In this document: positions 46,041-56,491 of the stretch, one piece after another
Position numbering within the stretch: the first letter of the stretch is position 1
Layout: each line of letters starts with the position of its first letter
NCBI GenBank assembly: GCA_963383645.1
Contig: OY726560.1
Span: forward strand, 62,990,058-63,054,057
Length of the DNA: 64,000 nucleotides
Reading direction: 5' to 3'
Origin: Muscardinus avellanarius
Lineage: Eukaryota; Chordata; Mammalia; Rodentia; Gliridae
The notes under the pieces: generated by a model
Seen by the model: the letters and a program-made list of their open reading frames with translations, nothing else
Database searches by the model: none
Told to the model about the DNA's origin: nothing
Program-made: the position numbers and the translations under genes

Positions 46041-46275
46041 CAAGCATGATGTCACATGCCAGCAATTCCAGCACTTGAGAGGCTGATGTCAACATGCCTG
46101 CAATTCCAGTACTTCAGAGGCTGAGAAAGGAGGATTACAGGTTCAACGCCAGCCTCAGCAACTTAGCAAAATCCTCAGCAACTTAGCAAATCCTGTTTCC
46201 AATTTTTATAAAAAGGGCTGGAAATGTAGCTGGGAGGTAGAATGCCGTTGGTTCCAATCCCCAGTACAAAAACAA
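46041..46275 (+). mobile_element. SINE type A with two internal duplications
   Basis: The B1 arm contains a duplicated segment: 'cagcacttgagaggctgatg' and 'cagtacttcagaggctgag' about 50 bp apart. The middle repeats 'cctcagcaacttagcaaa' in tandem (46154-46190). The ID arm 'ggctggaaatgtagctggg' ends ccccagta with a CAAAA tail. Replication slippage within the SINE is likely. Confidence 0.85.
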
Positions 46276-46357
46276 AAACAAAACTCACTGACATTCTTGA
46301 CAGAAAGAGAAAAAATCTTAAAATTTTGTTTGGGACCAAAAAAAATACCCAAATAGC

Positions 46358-46359
46358 AA

Positions 46360-46396
<37 letters not shown>

Positions 46397-46446
46397 TATT
46401 ATTATTAACATTAGCAAAATAATAATAATAATAAATATTATTAACA
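46358..46446. repeat. (AAT)n array with inverted (ATT)n segments
   Basis: About 12 AAT units are followed by attattattaacattagca. A shorter (AAT)n and attattaacatt repeat the same order. The block is partly self-complementary and could fold into an AT hairpin. Confidence 0.9.
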
Positions 46447-46449
46447 TTG

Positions 46450-47246
46450 TGTAATTTACCTCTTTCTATAAATCATTTAGGGTCTATTTCTTAATTTTGC
46501 CTATTAATAAACAGTCTTTGTTTCACTATAACATCAACTACTATCAGAAAGGTATTATTACCAAATATTTAAAAATAATTATAAGCACAGGAAGAGTTTA
46601 TTTTATAGAATTTTCTATAACCAGTAAGTAAATGTTCCATTTATTCAGTTTTAACTTTCAAGTTTTGTAATGCACTTATAAAGATTAGGTCTCAGGTGCA
46701 GTGCTGACTTGAAATTATTGTGCTTTTTCCTTTTTTCCTTAGAATGATCTTGCTTACAGCTTTTCAGGAAAAAGAGAGAGAGCCTTGATACCAGTCTGCT
46801 TATAGCAGAACCCACACTGAAACGGGCTATTGGGCCAACATCCAGAGCCAGGACTGAGATACAAGAGCTTTGCATACACTTCCCCTAGCAAATGCCAACT
46901 TAACTTTTTCCTTCTAGTTCCAGTGTCTAAACTGCTTGCCAGTTGCTTCTTATAAAAGACTGCTGTTTGGTTCATCTGTGATTTGGAATCAGCTGTGTTT
47001 TTAATATATGAGACAAAGGTTCAAGACCTCAACCCCCAAAGTTGAATAAATGCTTAGTTTCCTAATTGAAAGGTACAGAATAAAATGCAATCTGGGAGTA
47101 TATTATGTTAGTATCAACCAAATACCTACTTACATAAGAATTATCCTCTCAAGTGGCAGGGGTGACCTTCATGTTTAGACTTAACCTGATGACTGGAAAT
47201 AGCAGAAGGAGTAAAATTGTATTCATAACACAAACTAAAGCAAGGT
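46450..47246. other. Unassigned DNA
   Basis: No recognised gene or repeat upstream of the provirus. Confidence 0.4.
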
Positions 47247-47603
47247 TGTGGAGGCCCAGAGGAAGTACAGCCTGCAGTGAGGACATGAGCCGGCTCACCA
47301 GCAGATGTGTGCCCATCCTGCTCAGCCACAGGTGAGCACTGAGTTATAGAAGCATGACTAGGCAAGTCATCCCCTGCAGCCATGGAGGCTTAAAAGTTAG
47401 ATGAATATAACTAGACGAAACACAACACCCATGCGCATGCCACACTGGCATGACCGTGCACCATTTTGCCCAGAATCCTATATAAATGTCAGTTCTGTAG
47501 AATAAAGCTGCTGCTATCCTCCTTATGGTTTCTTTGCATTTTTTCTTCTCTCCAGGGATCTCACTGCTGAGACCTCCCCTGCAACCACAGATGGCCTTGG
47601 ACA
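47247..47603 (+). mobile_element. 5' LTR of endogenous retrovirus
   Basis: Starts TGTGGAGGCCCAGAG and ends CCTTGGACA, and aligns along its length with the LTR at 51226-51571. TATATAAA lies at 47479-47486 and the polyadenylation signal AATAAA at 47501-47506, a compact spacing. The 5 bp before it (aaggt) and the 5 bp after the 3' LTR (caggt) match at four of five positions, consistent with a 5-bp target duplication. The two LTRs differ at many positions, so the insertion is old. Confidence 0.85.
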
Positions 47604-48984
47604 CTTGGTGTAGTAGGCGCCAAGAGGTAAGTACCCCAGTGCCTATCTGGAAAAAATAGCCCAGGAGGAACAACCCAGGGTAGAGGACACATGGCATCTA
47701 ACCTCCTTTTGGTTCCTCAGTAGCAGAATATCTGGTGGCTTGAACCCCACTAGAAGGTTGGCATGACATATGTCCCAGCCAAAAGAAGTTCAGAAGCCTT
47801 TAGAAGTGTTGAAACTACGTGTCTCAATGGTGTATGGTGAGGCAGAGGGATAGGTGGCCTGGATGTTCCTGGTGGTGCTGAAGCATGCCAATCATGACTT
47901 CCTCCCAGACTAGGGATGTGACGGGGTACTCTGTTTGCAGGAGAAGCAGCTGAGGCTGCATGTGATATATACTATTTACTGGACCCCTGCAATATGCGAT
48001 GCCTTCTAGCACTAATTGATAGCACCCTCCTCTTTAGAAACCCAGACCTTAAGGCTGCCACAGAGGGTTATGAGGTCTGGCTCATTATGCTTCAACATGC
48101 CCTGGTGATTTGAGGAATCAAACTTATGTCTCCTAGCAACATGACATGCATACATCCCCCATAGCTCAGTGCAGCTGTCTTTATTGGCCCACTACCAATG
48201 GATCTAGTACATCCTGAAAACTGTAGATATGGCCACAGATTTGGGTCTTCCCTACTCTATAGCCCCAAGCAGCTGGAATGATTGAATATTTTAACAAACT
48301 CCTAAAAGAGAAGCTGAAGGCCTTAGTCCCCCATTAAAAGAGATGGCTGCACACAGTGCAGCTTTTAAATGAGCAATTACACTCTGCAGACCCCCTTAGG
48401 TAAAGTAATAACAAGAATCCCCTGAACTTAGAAGGTAACAGGAAACTCCAGAAAAACTCAACTGCAACCAGAGGGGACAGAAAGAGCCCTCTTACTCCCT
48501 CAATCTAAACTCCTAGCCCCAGGGAGGAAATATGTCTGGGAGTGGTTCTTCCCTGTGAAAGTTTCTCAGGAACCATGAGTTACACTCCTGGAGCAATGTG
48601 GCCTAGGACAGAAGGCCCAGTTACAGATGGATCCTTGAATAGCTACCTGGCCCTGCCAGATACAGGTCATGCTTTCCCCATGGACAGAAGACACGGTTTT
48701 GTTTTTTTGTTTGTTTGTTTGTTTGTTTGTTTTTATAATCAAATTAAGATAAGTTTATTAGTGTAAGTTCTTATAGAAATAAAAAATAGAGGACAATAAT
48801 AGGAAGATATTTTTCTATATATTTCAGAAAGAGCATCACCTTGCCAACATCTTGATTTCAGCATGTCAGAACTGTTGAAAATAAATGTTTCTACCCAGTT
48901 TGTGGTCCTATATTACATCAGACTAGAAGATGCATAAATGAATACACTAATTAACATTTACTTATTACGCCCTTACAAAATATT

Positions 48985-48989
<5 letters not shown>

Positions 48990-49039
<50 letters not shown>
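48990..49039. repeat. (TC)n microsatellite
   Basis: About 25 TC units, lying next to the tail end of the antisense ID arm inside the L1-derived insertion. Confidence 0.96.
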
Positions 49040-49040
<1 letters not shown>

Positions 49041-49042
<2 letters not shown>

Positions 49043-49098
49043 GTATTAGGGATTGAATTCAGGGGCATTTTTCCTTTTAGCTATACTCCAAGACCTTT
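49041..49098 (-). mobile_element. ID-type right arm within transduced segment
   Basis: 'tggtattagggattgaattc' to 'gctatactccaagacc' is the antisense ID arm of the composite SINE. The B1 arm is absent, and the L1 A-rich end follows directly. The arm probably came with the transduced flank of the source L1. Confidence 0.75.
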
Positions 49099-49216
49099 TT
49101 TTTAATTTATTTTTTTTCTTTTAACAATTTTTTATTGAACATAAATAGTATACATTTAAACTGTATTTGGTGCCCTCTCCCCCCCGCCCCCGTTTTCCCT
49201 TCCCCCCCTCCAATCA

Positions 49217-49606
49217 ATGGTTGTCCAGGTTAACCATGTCATATTCATAATTTTACACATGTTCAGATGTAGACCCTCATTAATCAAGATCAGCCTTCCT
49301 CTTCTCCTATCTTTCCATTCAAACTTTGCTGATATTTCCCCTCCATACAGCAACATATGCATACCTATGTTCATAGCAGCACAATTTGTAATAGCCAAAA
49401 TATGGAACCAACCCAGATCTCCATCAACAGATGAATGGATAGCAAAACTTTGGGAAATACACACAATGGAATTCTATTCATCCATAAAGAACAAAATTAT
49501 ATCATTTGCAAGAAGATGGAAAGCCCTGGAGAACATTATGTTAAGTGAGATCAGCCAAGCACAGAAGAAGAAGGTACATATGTTTCCTCTAATATGCCCA
49601 AACTAG
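49217..49606 (+). pseudogene. L1 ORF2 C-terminus in inverted segment
   Basis: An open frame of 129 codons. Its second half (from about residue 50) is L1 ORF2p C-terminus: 'MFIAAQFVIAKIWNQPRSPS', 'EIHTMEFYSSIKNKI', 'RRWKALENIMLSEISQAQ'. The first part is read through the antisense 3' UTR, so the frame crosses the inversion junction and is a chimera, not a gene. Confidence 0.85.
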
Positions 49607-50306
49607 GAAACACAGAGGACACCAGTGGGACTCCAGATAATGGAGGGGAAATATCAGAAGACACGGTTTTGAAAGACACACAAGTCATAAGACTATGGCC
49701 AATTCCCTTGAATTCTGTGGAGGATATTCTCAACCCCTTTCCTCCTACCCAGGATGCTTTGGCATGGTACCACACCCTGGAGTGGCCACTATCCTGGCCA
49801 CTGTTCTCTTGCAAGATGAGCATGTCATCTGCATCTTCCCAGAAGAGAAGACTTACCTAAGATGGTCCTTCTCTCTTTGCCTCGTCCTACCATCCAGGTT
49901 AACAGCAGGGAATAGCCTGCTTTCCTGGGCACACACCTTTGCAAGACTGTACAATAACTCTATTGCTGGGTCCGCACCAAACTATCAGTAGGAACAGCCA
50001 AAGCTCTCCGATGACAAGCCACTCCCACTACTGCAGACAACCAGACTATCTTATGAGCCTGGAACCACACGAGGAGCCTGGAATGGAATGAGCAATGTCA
50101 CATAATAGATCATTTGTTGCACCAAGATCATAATAACAACTCACCTCCCCTTATTTGTATATGTTACAGAAAACAGTTGGAGCTGGTTAACAGGGGAATA
50201 TGTAGAGCTAACAAGCATAGCACCTTTTTTAATAGAACAGGTAAACCAGTCTGAAATCAATCAGATCACAATGGCTGCCCTAAGAACTATGTCAAAATGT
50301 CACTCA

Positions 50307-50519
50307 GCCAGGTGTAGTGGCTTATGCTTGTAATCCCAGCATTTGGGAGGCTGAGACAGAAGGATCATGGTTCATGGCCAGCCTCAGCTACTTAGTGAGG
50401 TCCTTTGCAACTCAGTGAGACCATTTCAAAATAAAGAATAAAAAATAGGGCTGGGGTGTAGCTCAGAGGTAGAAGCCCCTAGGTTCCATGCCCAGTACCC
50501 CGCAAAAAAAATAAAAAAG
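50307..50519 (+). mobile_element. B1-dID-type SINE, type A, inside ERV
   Basis: Complete copy: 'gccaggtgtagtggcttatg', 'ggccagcctcagctactt', linker 'aataaagaataaaaaatag', ID arm 'ggctggggtgtagctcagagg'. The flanks share gtcactca exactly (50299-50306 and 50520-50527), extendable to 13 bp with one mismatch. Confidence 0.94.
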
Positions 50520-51225
50520 GTCACTCACTTCCTAGGCACCAAATAGTGGTGCAATGAGTAGAAACTAATAGAAACCAGACCTAGTGATTTCCTTCCAGAT
50601 GGCTATTTCTGAGTTTGTGGTCATTATGTCTGGCCATACCTTCCTGCCCATTGAACAAAAAGGTATAAATGAGGAAAACCATACATATAAGGACCCGTAT
50701 ATCATCACTGGCACCAACATGGTGTTACCCTTTAGCCTTGTTTTTTTCCAGGGGGGTGGTACTATAGATACAGAGCTACAGGTAGAAGTCTTAGACCAAC
50801 ATGTTGCAGAAGCTTCAAATACATCTTGTTGGGCTCTTTCCCTTTCAATGGATGAAACCACCCTGATGTAGAGGTGGTTTTTCAGAAAAGAAGGGCATTA
50901 GATATGCTCACTGTCTCCCAGGGTGGAAGGTGTGCTCTGCTCCATGTAGAAGGCTCAGTATACAATCCAGACCACCACCAGCAGGTATAGCAATCTTAGT
51001 GGAGATGGATGCAGGGATATAGGCTACTCAGGCCTTACAGAAGGACCTGCTTACAACCTGGTAGAACTCACTGGGCTCCTCCTGGAGATGGGTATTGACT
51101 ATCCTTGCCAATGTGACTGAGGGATTAAAAGTCACCTGTGTGCCTTCTATTGATGTTGTGGTCTTTGGGCCCGATGCAATACTCTCTGGGTCAAGTCGTA
51201 CTCTGCAACCTTGTAGGAAATGGCA

Positions 51226-51571
51226 TGTGGGGGCCCAGAGTAAGTAGAGGCTGGCTGTGAGGACATGACCCTGCTCACTCCACACAACCACAGATGAGGA
51301 CTTAATTATATAAGCATGACTAGGTAGGTCATCCCACACAGCCATAGATGTGTTTATAGTTATATAAGTATGAACAGGCAAAATACAACACACATACACA
51401 CGTCATGCTGGTGTGGATAGGTGTCATTTTGCCCAGAAGCCTACATAAGAGAGAGGTCTGTGGAATAAAGCTACTGTTATTCTCCTGATAGTGACTACAT
51501 GTGTTTTCTTCTCTCTGGGGATCTCACTGCCACATACACCCCTTCACTGCAACCATAGCTGGTCCGTGACA
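51226..51571 (+). mobile_element. 3' LTR of endogenous retrovirus
   Basis: Starts TGTGGGGGCCCAGAG and ends GGTCCGTGACA. AATAAA lies at 51464-51469. It aligns with the 5' LTR, including 'gaggacatga', 'aagcatgactagg', 'gtcatccc', 'cattttgcccagaa' and 'ttcttctct..gggatctcactg'. A weak purine stretch (gtaggaaatgg) lies where the polypurine tract should be. Confidence 0.85.
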
Positions 51572-51625
51572 CAGGTACTAGTACATGATTTTTTTTTTAT
51601 AGGAAAGCGCATCTAACTAGACTTT

Positions 51626-51854
51626 ATTTATTTATTTATTTATTTATTTATATTTGTGGTACTGGGGGTGGAACCCAGGGGCTTTGTACCTCCATGCTGT
51701 ACTCCCAGAACTATTTTATAATTTATTTGGAAACAGGGTCTCACTAAGTTGCTGAGAACCTCACTAAGTACTGAGGCTGGCTTCGAATCTATGCGATCCT
51801 CCTATCTCAGCCTCCCAAGCGTGGGGATTACAAGTGTGCACCAGCATGCCGGGC
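51626..51854 (-). mobile_element. SINE with (ATTT)n tail, next to ERV 3' LTR
   Basis: An antisense composite copy: (ATTT)n tail at about 51626-51652, then 'ggtactgggggtggaaccc' to 'caccagcatgccgggc'. Flanks ctaactagacttt (51613-51625) and ctaatcagacttt (51855-51867) are a probable duplication with two mismatches. Confidence 0.9.
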
Positions 51855-51867
51855 CTAATCAGACTTT

Positions 51868-52685
51868 TAAAAATTATTCCTGTGTAGTAGTTGCCATTCA
51901 TCTTAGAACAAGAAAAGGATAAATGTGATACTGTTATATCATTCAAATATCTAACAACTATGTAATTTTTTTTCCTATGGGGGACTTCAAGGTTTTTATA
52001 CTTTGGGGAATTTATTTGGTGTAATAAAAATGTGAACAAAGAGTCTATACATCTGAATTTTCTTCCAAGCTTAAGTTTAATCAAGTAACTGCGTGAACTT
52101 AAGAAAGGAACTTGACCTCTCTGTAACTTCTCCTGTATACTATCTGAAATCACTGCCATTGACTATGTTACTTACAAACTCCCCACTAGCTCAAATTGTC
52201 TATGGTTTGCCCTCTTAGGGATTCCTTGATACCCTGTTGAAGATAAAAAATGCAAGTAATTTTCTCAATTTAACCTACTATATAAATAAGCTAGAAATGG
52301 GAGTAGGAGGGAAAAAAACAGAATTGTTTTGGGATTGGCACAGATGAAAATGAGGCTAAATTCAATGAACTTAAACTACAGGAATCAAACCAAATAACTG
52401 GTTTCAATATGCATCAGATGCTTGTTTGTCTACATAGCTTTGCTAAGTGAATGAGATAATGCACAAAGTATATCTCTCCCTATGAAAAAATAGATCATAA
52501 TTGTTGTGGTCTGACATAACATTTACATTAAGTGGTACTTTAAAATAAGTCCCTAAGACAGTTATATTTCATGCACATTAGGAAAAGAATTGTAATCAAG
52601 ATTGTCCTTCTTGCCATTACTTTGATAGCATGTGAATTTTATGTCTGAATTGCACTTTGTCCCACCTCCTCCATCAATTCATAAG
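51868..52685. other. Unassigned DNA
   Basis: No recognised gene or repeat. Confidence 0.45.
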
Positions 52686-52689
52686 TGTA

Positions 52690-52880
52690 GTGTTTTACAA
52701 ATGTTATTCTGAATATTATCTCATTAATCCAGACAACTGTTCTATGATGTAGATTATCTTATCAGCCCTTATCACTTATTAAGTGATATTATCTTATCAC
52801 TGAGGAATCTCAGATTCAAAGAAATTAAGAAACCTAGGTTAAATAGAACTAAATCTTGAAAAACAGGGTATATCTCCCTG
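52690..52880 (-). repeat. MIR SINE, diverged
   Basis: 'ttatctcattaatccagacaac', 'ttctatgatgtagattatc', 'tgaggaatctcagattcaaag' and 'aaattaagaaacctag' match the reverse MIR order. A short palindrome, atcacttattaagtgat, lies inside. Confidence 0.6.
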
Positions 52881-53050
52881 CAGAAAGTCTATTCGTTCAA
52901 TCACTTCTCTCCAGTTTTTTAACTCATCTCTCTTTTTAAAAAATAATTTAATAAATATTTATTGATTGCATGGAAGTCTGATATTGTATTAGGTTGGCAA
53001 AATAAGAATAAGAAAAAGGAATGAAAAACGAGAAAAGAAGATATAGGAGC

Positions 53051-53324
53051 CGGGTATGGTGGCAAACACTTGTAATCCCAGCCTTTGGGAGGCTGAAACA
53101 GGAGGATCACAGCTCAGGGACAGCCTCAGCTACTACTTAGTGAGGCCCTTTGCAACACAGTGAGACCCGTTTCAAAATAAAAAGAATTAAAAAATAAGGC
53201 TTGGGGTATAGCTCAGAGGTATAATGCCCCTGGGTTCCATCCCCAGTACAGAGGAAGAAGGAGAAAGAGGAGGAGGAGGAGGAGGAGGAGGAGGAGGAGG
53301 AGGAGGAGGAGGAGGAGGAGGAGG
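53051..53324 (+). mobile_element. SINE type A with (GGA)n tail
   Basis: B1 arm 'cgggtatggtggcaaacac', ID arm 'gcttggggtatagctcagagg' ending ccccagtac, then a purine tail that passes into about 19 perfect GGA units (53267-53324). The flanks agatataggagc (53039-53050) and agatatggagc (53325-53335) show that the microsatellite lies inside the insertion, so it grew from the SINE tail. Confidence 0.93.
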
Positions 53325-53335
53325 AGATATGGAGC

Positions 53336-53926
53336 CCACTTATGGAGCATATACTTTGCTAGTTTACAATTAGCATCAGAAAATATGTCCCTGCCCCATT
53401 CTTGATTCAGGGATGATAACTTTGCATTCTTCTCCACCAACGCCACCCTGAATACATATATGCAATATTTGGCTTACAAAATTAAGCTGGAACATTTTAG
53501 TAAAAACCTCCAAGATCTTTGCTTTCTTTGACTTGCTTTCAGCCCAGAAGATAGTGGCAATGATATTCTGGGAGATTCCATAACCAATAGTCTGGATACA
53601 CATCAGCAGCCTCACTTCATCCTTCTGTCCAACCTACACTCATGAATAAGTTGTTAAACATCAAGTGCGCTATCTTTTAGCCTATACTAATGTCTACAAA
53701 ATAATAATTCTTTTTCTGTTAAGTACATTCACAAATATTTGTCAGGGATGTGGAACTCATATTACAGAAGTAAAGATATTTTTAACCTAGTTTCTTAAAT
53801 TTAAGCTCAAGATGTTTACCTATCTCTGAAAATACATTTGTATTCATTATTAATCAAATAATCAGTTAATATTTTAATGTTGAATAGCTTATAGTATTTA
53901 ATTGGGAAAACTGCACTGTTCAAAAA
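53336..53926. other. Unassigned DNA
   Basis: Two overlapping minus-strand frames (53213-53446, 53376-53615) occur here. Neither has a recognised motif, and the first includes the (GGA)n array read as poly-Leu. Confidence 0.4.
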
Positions 53927-53935
53927 TTATTCTAA

Positions 53936-54127
53936 GCCGGGCATGGTGGTGCACACTTGTAATCCCAGCAATCGGGAGGCTGAGACGGGAGGATTGCGGT
54001 TCGCAGACAGCGTCAGCTACTTAGTGAGGTGCTCCGCTACTTATTGAGACCCTGTTTCAAAATAAAGAATAAAAAATAGAACAGGGGGTGTAGCTTGAAG
54101 GTTGAATGCCTCTGGGTTCTATCCCCA

Positions 54128-54173
<46 letters not shown>
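53936..54173 (+). mobile_element. SINE type A with (CA)n tail
   Basis: B1 arm 'gccgggcatggtggtgcacac', ID arm 'agggggtgtagcttgaagg' ending tatccccag, then about 22 CA units (54129-54173). The 8-bp flank repeat tattctaa is exact at 53928-53935 and 54174-54181, so the dinucleotide array lies within the insertion. Confidence 0.93.
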
Positions 54174-54176
<3 letters not shown>

Positions 54177-54181
54177 TCTAA

Positions 54182-55428
54182 AAATACAAAGCTTTTTTAA
54201 AGTTAGTAATTAAATAGCAATATCAAAGATTTTATAAGAATTCTGGCCTCCTCATCTTTTAGTATATCTGAAGCTGTCTTGTAGGCAGAATTATGCTTTA
54301 TTTTCATAGTATGTAAACTCCTCAGGGAAAATATAGTCCCTTAAAGAAAAATTTAGTCCTAGAAGAATAGGTAATTCTGTTAATACACCCAAATGAGCCA
54401 AAAATGACCTAACTTCTCCATAAGAGAGTCCAGTCGTGATATCTTCCAAGGCATTTTCTTATACAAAAAATAAATCCTTCTTTTTTCTTTTTAATATTAT
54501 CTTTTCTGAATATTTAAAATATAAACTGTCTTCCAACCTTTAAACATGAAATATATCCTAAAGCTAAAATCTAATCTCAGGGGCTGGGAAGGAGTTTTAA
54601 ATAATGGGTAATACATTTTGATAGATAATATGTTTCCCTTCACCATTACTGCATATTTGTGCACTAAAAGAGTCATGTCAGTATAATTTACTGATCTAAG
54701 ATCTAAGTTACACAGGCCAAAAACAACAAAAATACATTTTATTCCAAATAAAATTGTTGTCCCCATAAAAGGAATTGTAACATGAGCAGTAATACATGAC
54801 TCAGTCTCTGCTTTCAAAGAGTTGATGAAAAAAGTTCTTATTTAATTCAAGTAATTTAAGATTTACTGATGAATTTCTGAAATAAGTCATCACACCACTT
54901 AATAATAATATTATCTTGTAATATCTTTAGAATATGCAATAGTAAAATTTACCTAACACATAAAAGTTTGTTTTGATGAACAAGTTGTTTTATCTTGGAA
55001 ATATTTACATTATCTTTCATACACTTTTTATTATCAACCTCAAACATTTAGACTTCTGGAAATAAGCTACAATGTCAATTGAAAGAGAAGCAAGAAACCA
55101 TGTTGTTTATACTTTTACTTCTCGTTAATGAATAATATATTTAGTTCTAAAAAGATAAAAACTAACCCATGGTTGGCAGGTTACTTATCAATCAAAGCCA
55201 GTTTTGCCAAATATATATTTGGTCTGAAAAGAATCATTCAGCCCTTGAGTGGAGGAATCAACTCCTGATGACTGACATATAACTAAAATAAAAATGAATA
55301 TGCATTTCAGTGCCTAGGCTCTGTGGAAAGGAAGCAAACAGAATTTCAGCTGATTGAAAAGTGCCTGGCTTCCTCACATTTGTCCAAGTGAATGCCCTTT
55401 TTCATGACCGTTGGCACAGGTGACTAGT
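54182..55428. other. Unassigned AT-rich DNA
   Basis: No classified repeat. A minus-strand frame of 106 codons (54497-54817) shows no recognised domain. Confidence 0.45.
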
Positions 55429-55440
55429 TGGCAAATTTTT

Positions 55441-55649
55441 TTTTTTTCAGTACTGAGGATGAAACCCAGGGAGATTCTACCTTCAAGCTACACCCCCGGC
55501 CCTATTTTTTATTCTTAATTTTGAAATAATGTCTCACTAAGTTGCAGAAGGCCTCACTAAGTAGCTGAAGCTGTCCTCAAACCTCTATCCTCCTGTCTCA
55601 GCCTCCCAAATTCTGGGATTAACAAGCATGCGCCACCTCGCCCGGCTTA
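55441..55649 (-). mobile_element. B1-dID-type SINE, type A
   Basis: Antisense copy 'cagtactgaggatgaaaccc' to 'gccacctcgcccggc'. Flanks tggcaaattttt (55429-55440) and tggcaatttttt (55652-55663) are a probable duplication. Confidence 0.92.
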
Positions 55650-55663
55650 AATGGCAATTTTTT

Positions 55664-56145
55664 GGTACCTTCTAAATATAATTCCAAAACAAATAGACAT
55701 GGACAATGTATTCACTTTAAACTTATTCAGAGATCATATTTCAGTTAATCAATATCTTTTAAGCAATCTCTAGAGCCTCGCTGTCTTTTAGTTATGTGCT
55801 CATTAGAAAGGAAGACTACTCTGGATTCAGGCACTGACGCTGAGAAAGTCTCTGAAATCATACTGGAGCAGAATTTTTCTAAAATGTAGAAGCTTAGCAG
55901 AATTTTTCTCAAAATACTAATAAAAGAAAATTCTCCTCTGAATGCTACTCAACAAGCTGTTTAATTTTTAAGAACTGTATTAGAACACTAGTAAAAATCT
56001 TCCTTATAAATATGAGAGCCAAGCAAGGTGGAGCTCCATACTCTGAAGGAAAAAAGTCCAACGGCATTTTGACATTCATATCCTATGCATCACCAACATT
56101 TTTAAATGAAAGTGTCTCTGAGATTTCAAAGCAAAAGGGTATATA
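55664..56145. other. Unassigned DNA
   Basis: Nothing recognised. 'gcagaatttttctaaaat' and 'gcagaatttttctcaaaat' form a short direct repeat near 55868 and 55897. Confidence 0.4.
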
Positions 56146-56157
56146 ACAAAGCCCTTT

Positions 56158-56365
56158 ATTTATTTATTTTATTTTATTTTTTGTGGTGGTACTGGGGATG
56201 GAACCCTTCTATCTCCCGGCTACACTCCCATACCTATTTTTATATTTTTTATTTGGAAACAGGGTCTCCTAAGCCAGCGTACGCAGCTGGCTTCGAACCT
56301 GCACGATCCTCCTGTCTCCGCCTCCCAAGCACGGGGATTACAAGCGTGCGCCACCACGCCCAGCT
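56158..56365 (-). mobile_element. B1-dID-type SINE, type B
   Basis: Antisense copy with an (ATTT)n tail and 'ggtactggggatggaaccc', then 'ctcctaagccagcgtacgc' and 'caccacgcccagct'. The 11-bp duplication caaagcccttt is exact at 56147-56157 and 56366-56376. Confidence 0.94.
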
Positions 56366-56491
56366 CAAAGCCCTTTTTTTTAAAACCTCAATGTATATTG
56401 TCTCATACATTCTGTGCCCAAAAGTTTTTATAAGGAGGCTTTGCATCATAATTAGCAAATTTATCCCTATGGACTATATAATATCTATTAC

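Larger units (their letters stand above)
48702..49654 (-). mobile_element. L1 insertion with 5' inversion and probable 3' transduction
   Basis: An exact 17-bp target-site duplication, cagaagacacggttttg, lies at 48685-48701 and 49655-49671, so everything between integrated together. On the minus strand it reads: inverted ORF2 end (49330-49654, plus orientation), L1 3' UTR (49345-49115), an A-rich stretch (49135-49095), an ID-type arm (49098-49041), (GA)n (49039-48990), about 250 bp of other DNA, an AATAAA at 48759-48754, and about 20 bp later a CAAA-rich tail (48735-48702). The inverted and direct L1 parts share ggaggggaaatatcag at their breakpoint, as twin priming would leave. Confidence 0.85.
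47604..51225 (+). mobile_element. Decayed ERV interior (integrase and env-TM remnants)
   Basis: Between the LTRs about 2.4 kb of viral interior remains after subtracting an L1-derived insertion (48702-49654) and a SINE (50307-50519). At 48260-48330 a short frame has the P-Q-x-x-G-x-x-E spacing typical of the end of the retroviral integrase core. At 50885-50960 a frame resembles the conserved ectodomain segment of retroviral envelope TM subunits. The paired cysteines expected after it are replaced by Gly-Ser, and the frame is broken from the open part at 50584-50871. No gag or intact reverse transcriptase was recognised. The interior is too short and too mutated for function. Confidence 0.7.

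Noticed and set aside
48542..49991. Frames at 48542-48766 and 49594-49991 as separate genes
   Set aside because: They belong to the degraded provirus interior and cross into or out of the L1-derived insertion; each is a fragment or chimera.
53213..53446. Poly-leucine frame resembling a signal or membrane segment
   Set aside because: The leucines come from the antisense of a (GGA)n array in a SINE tail.
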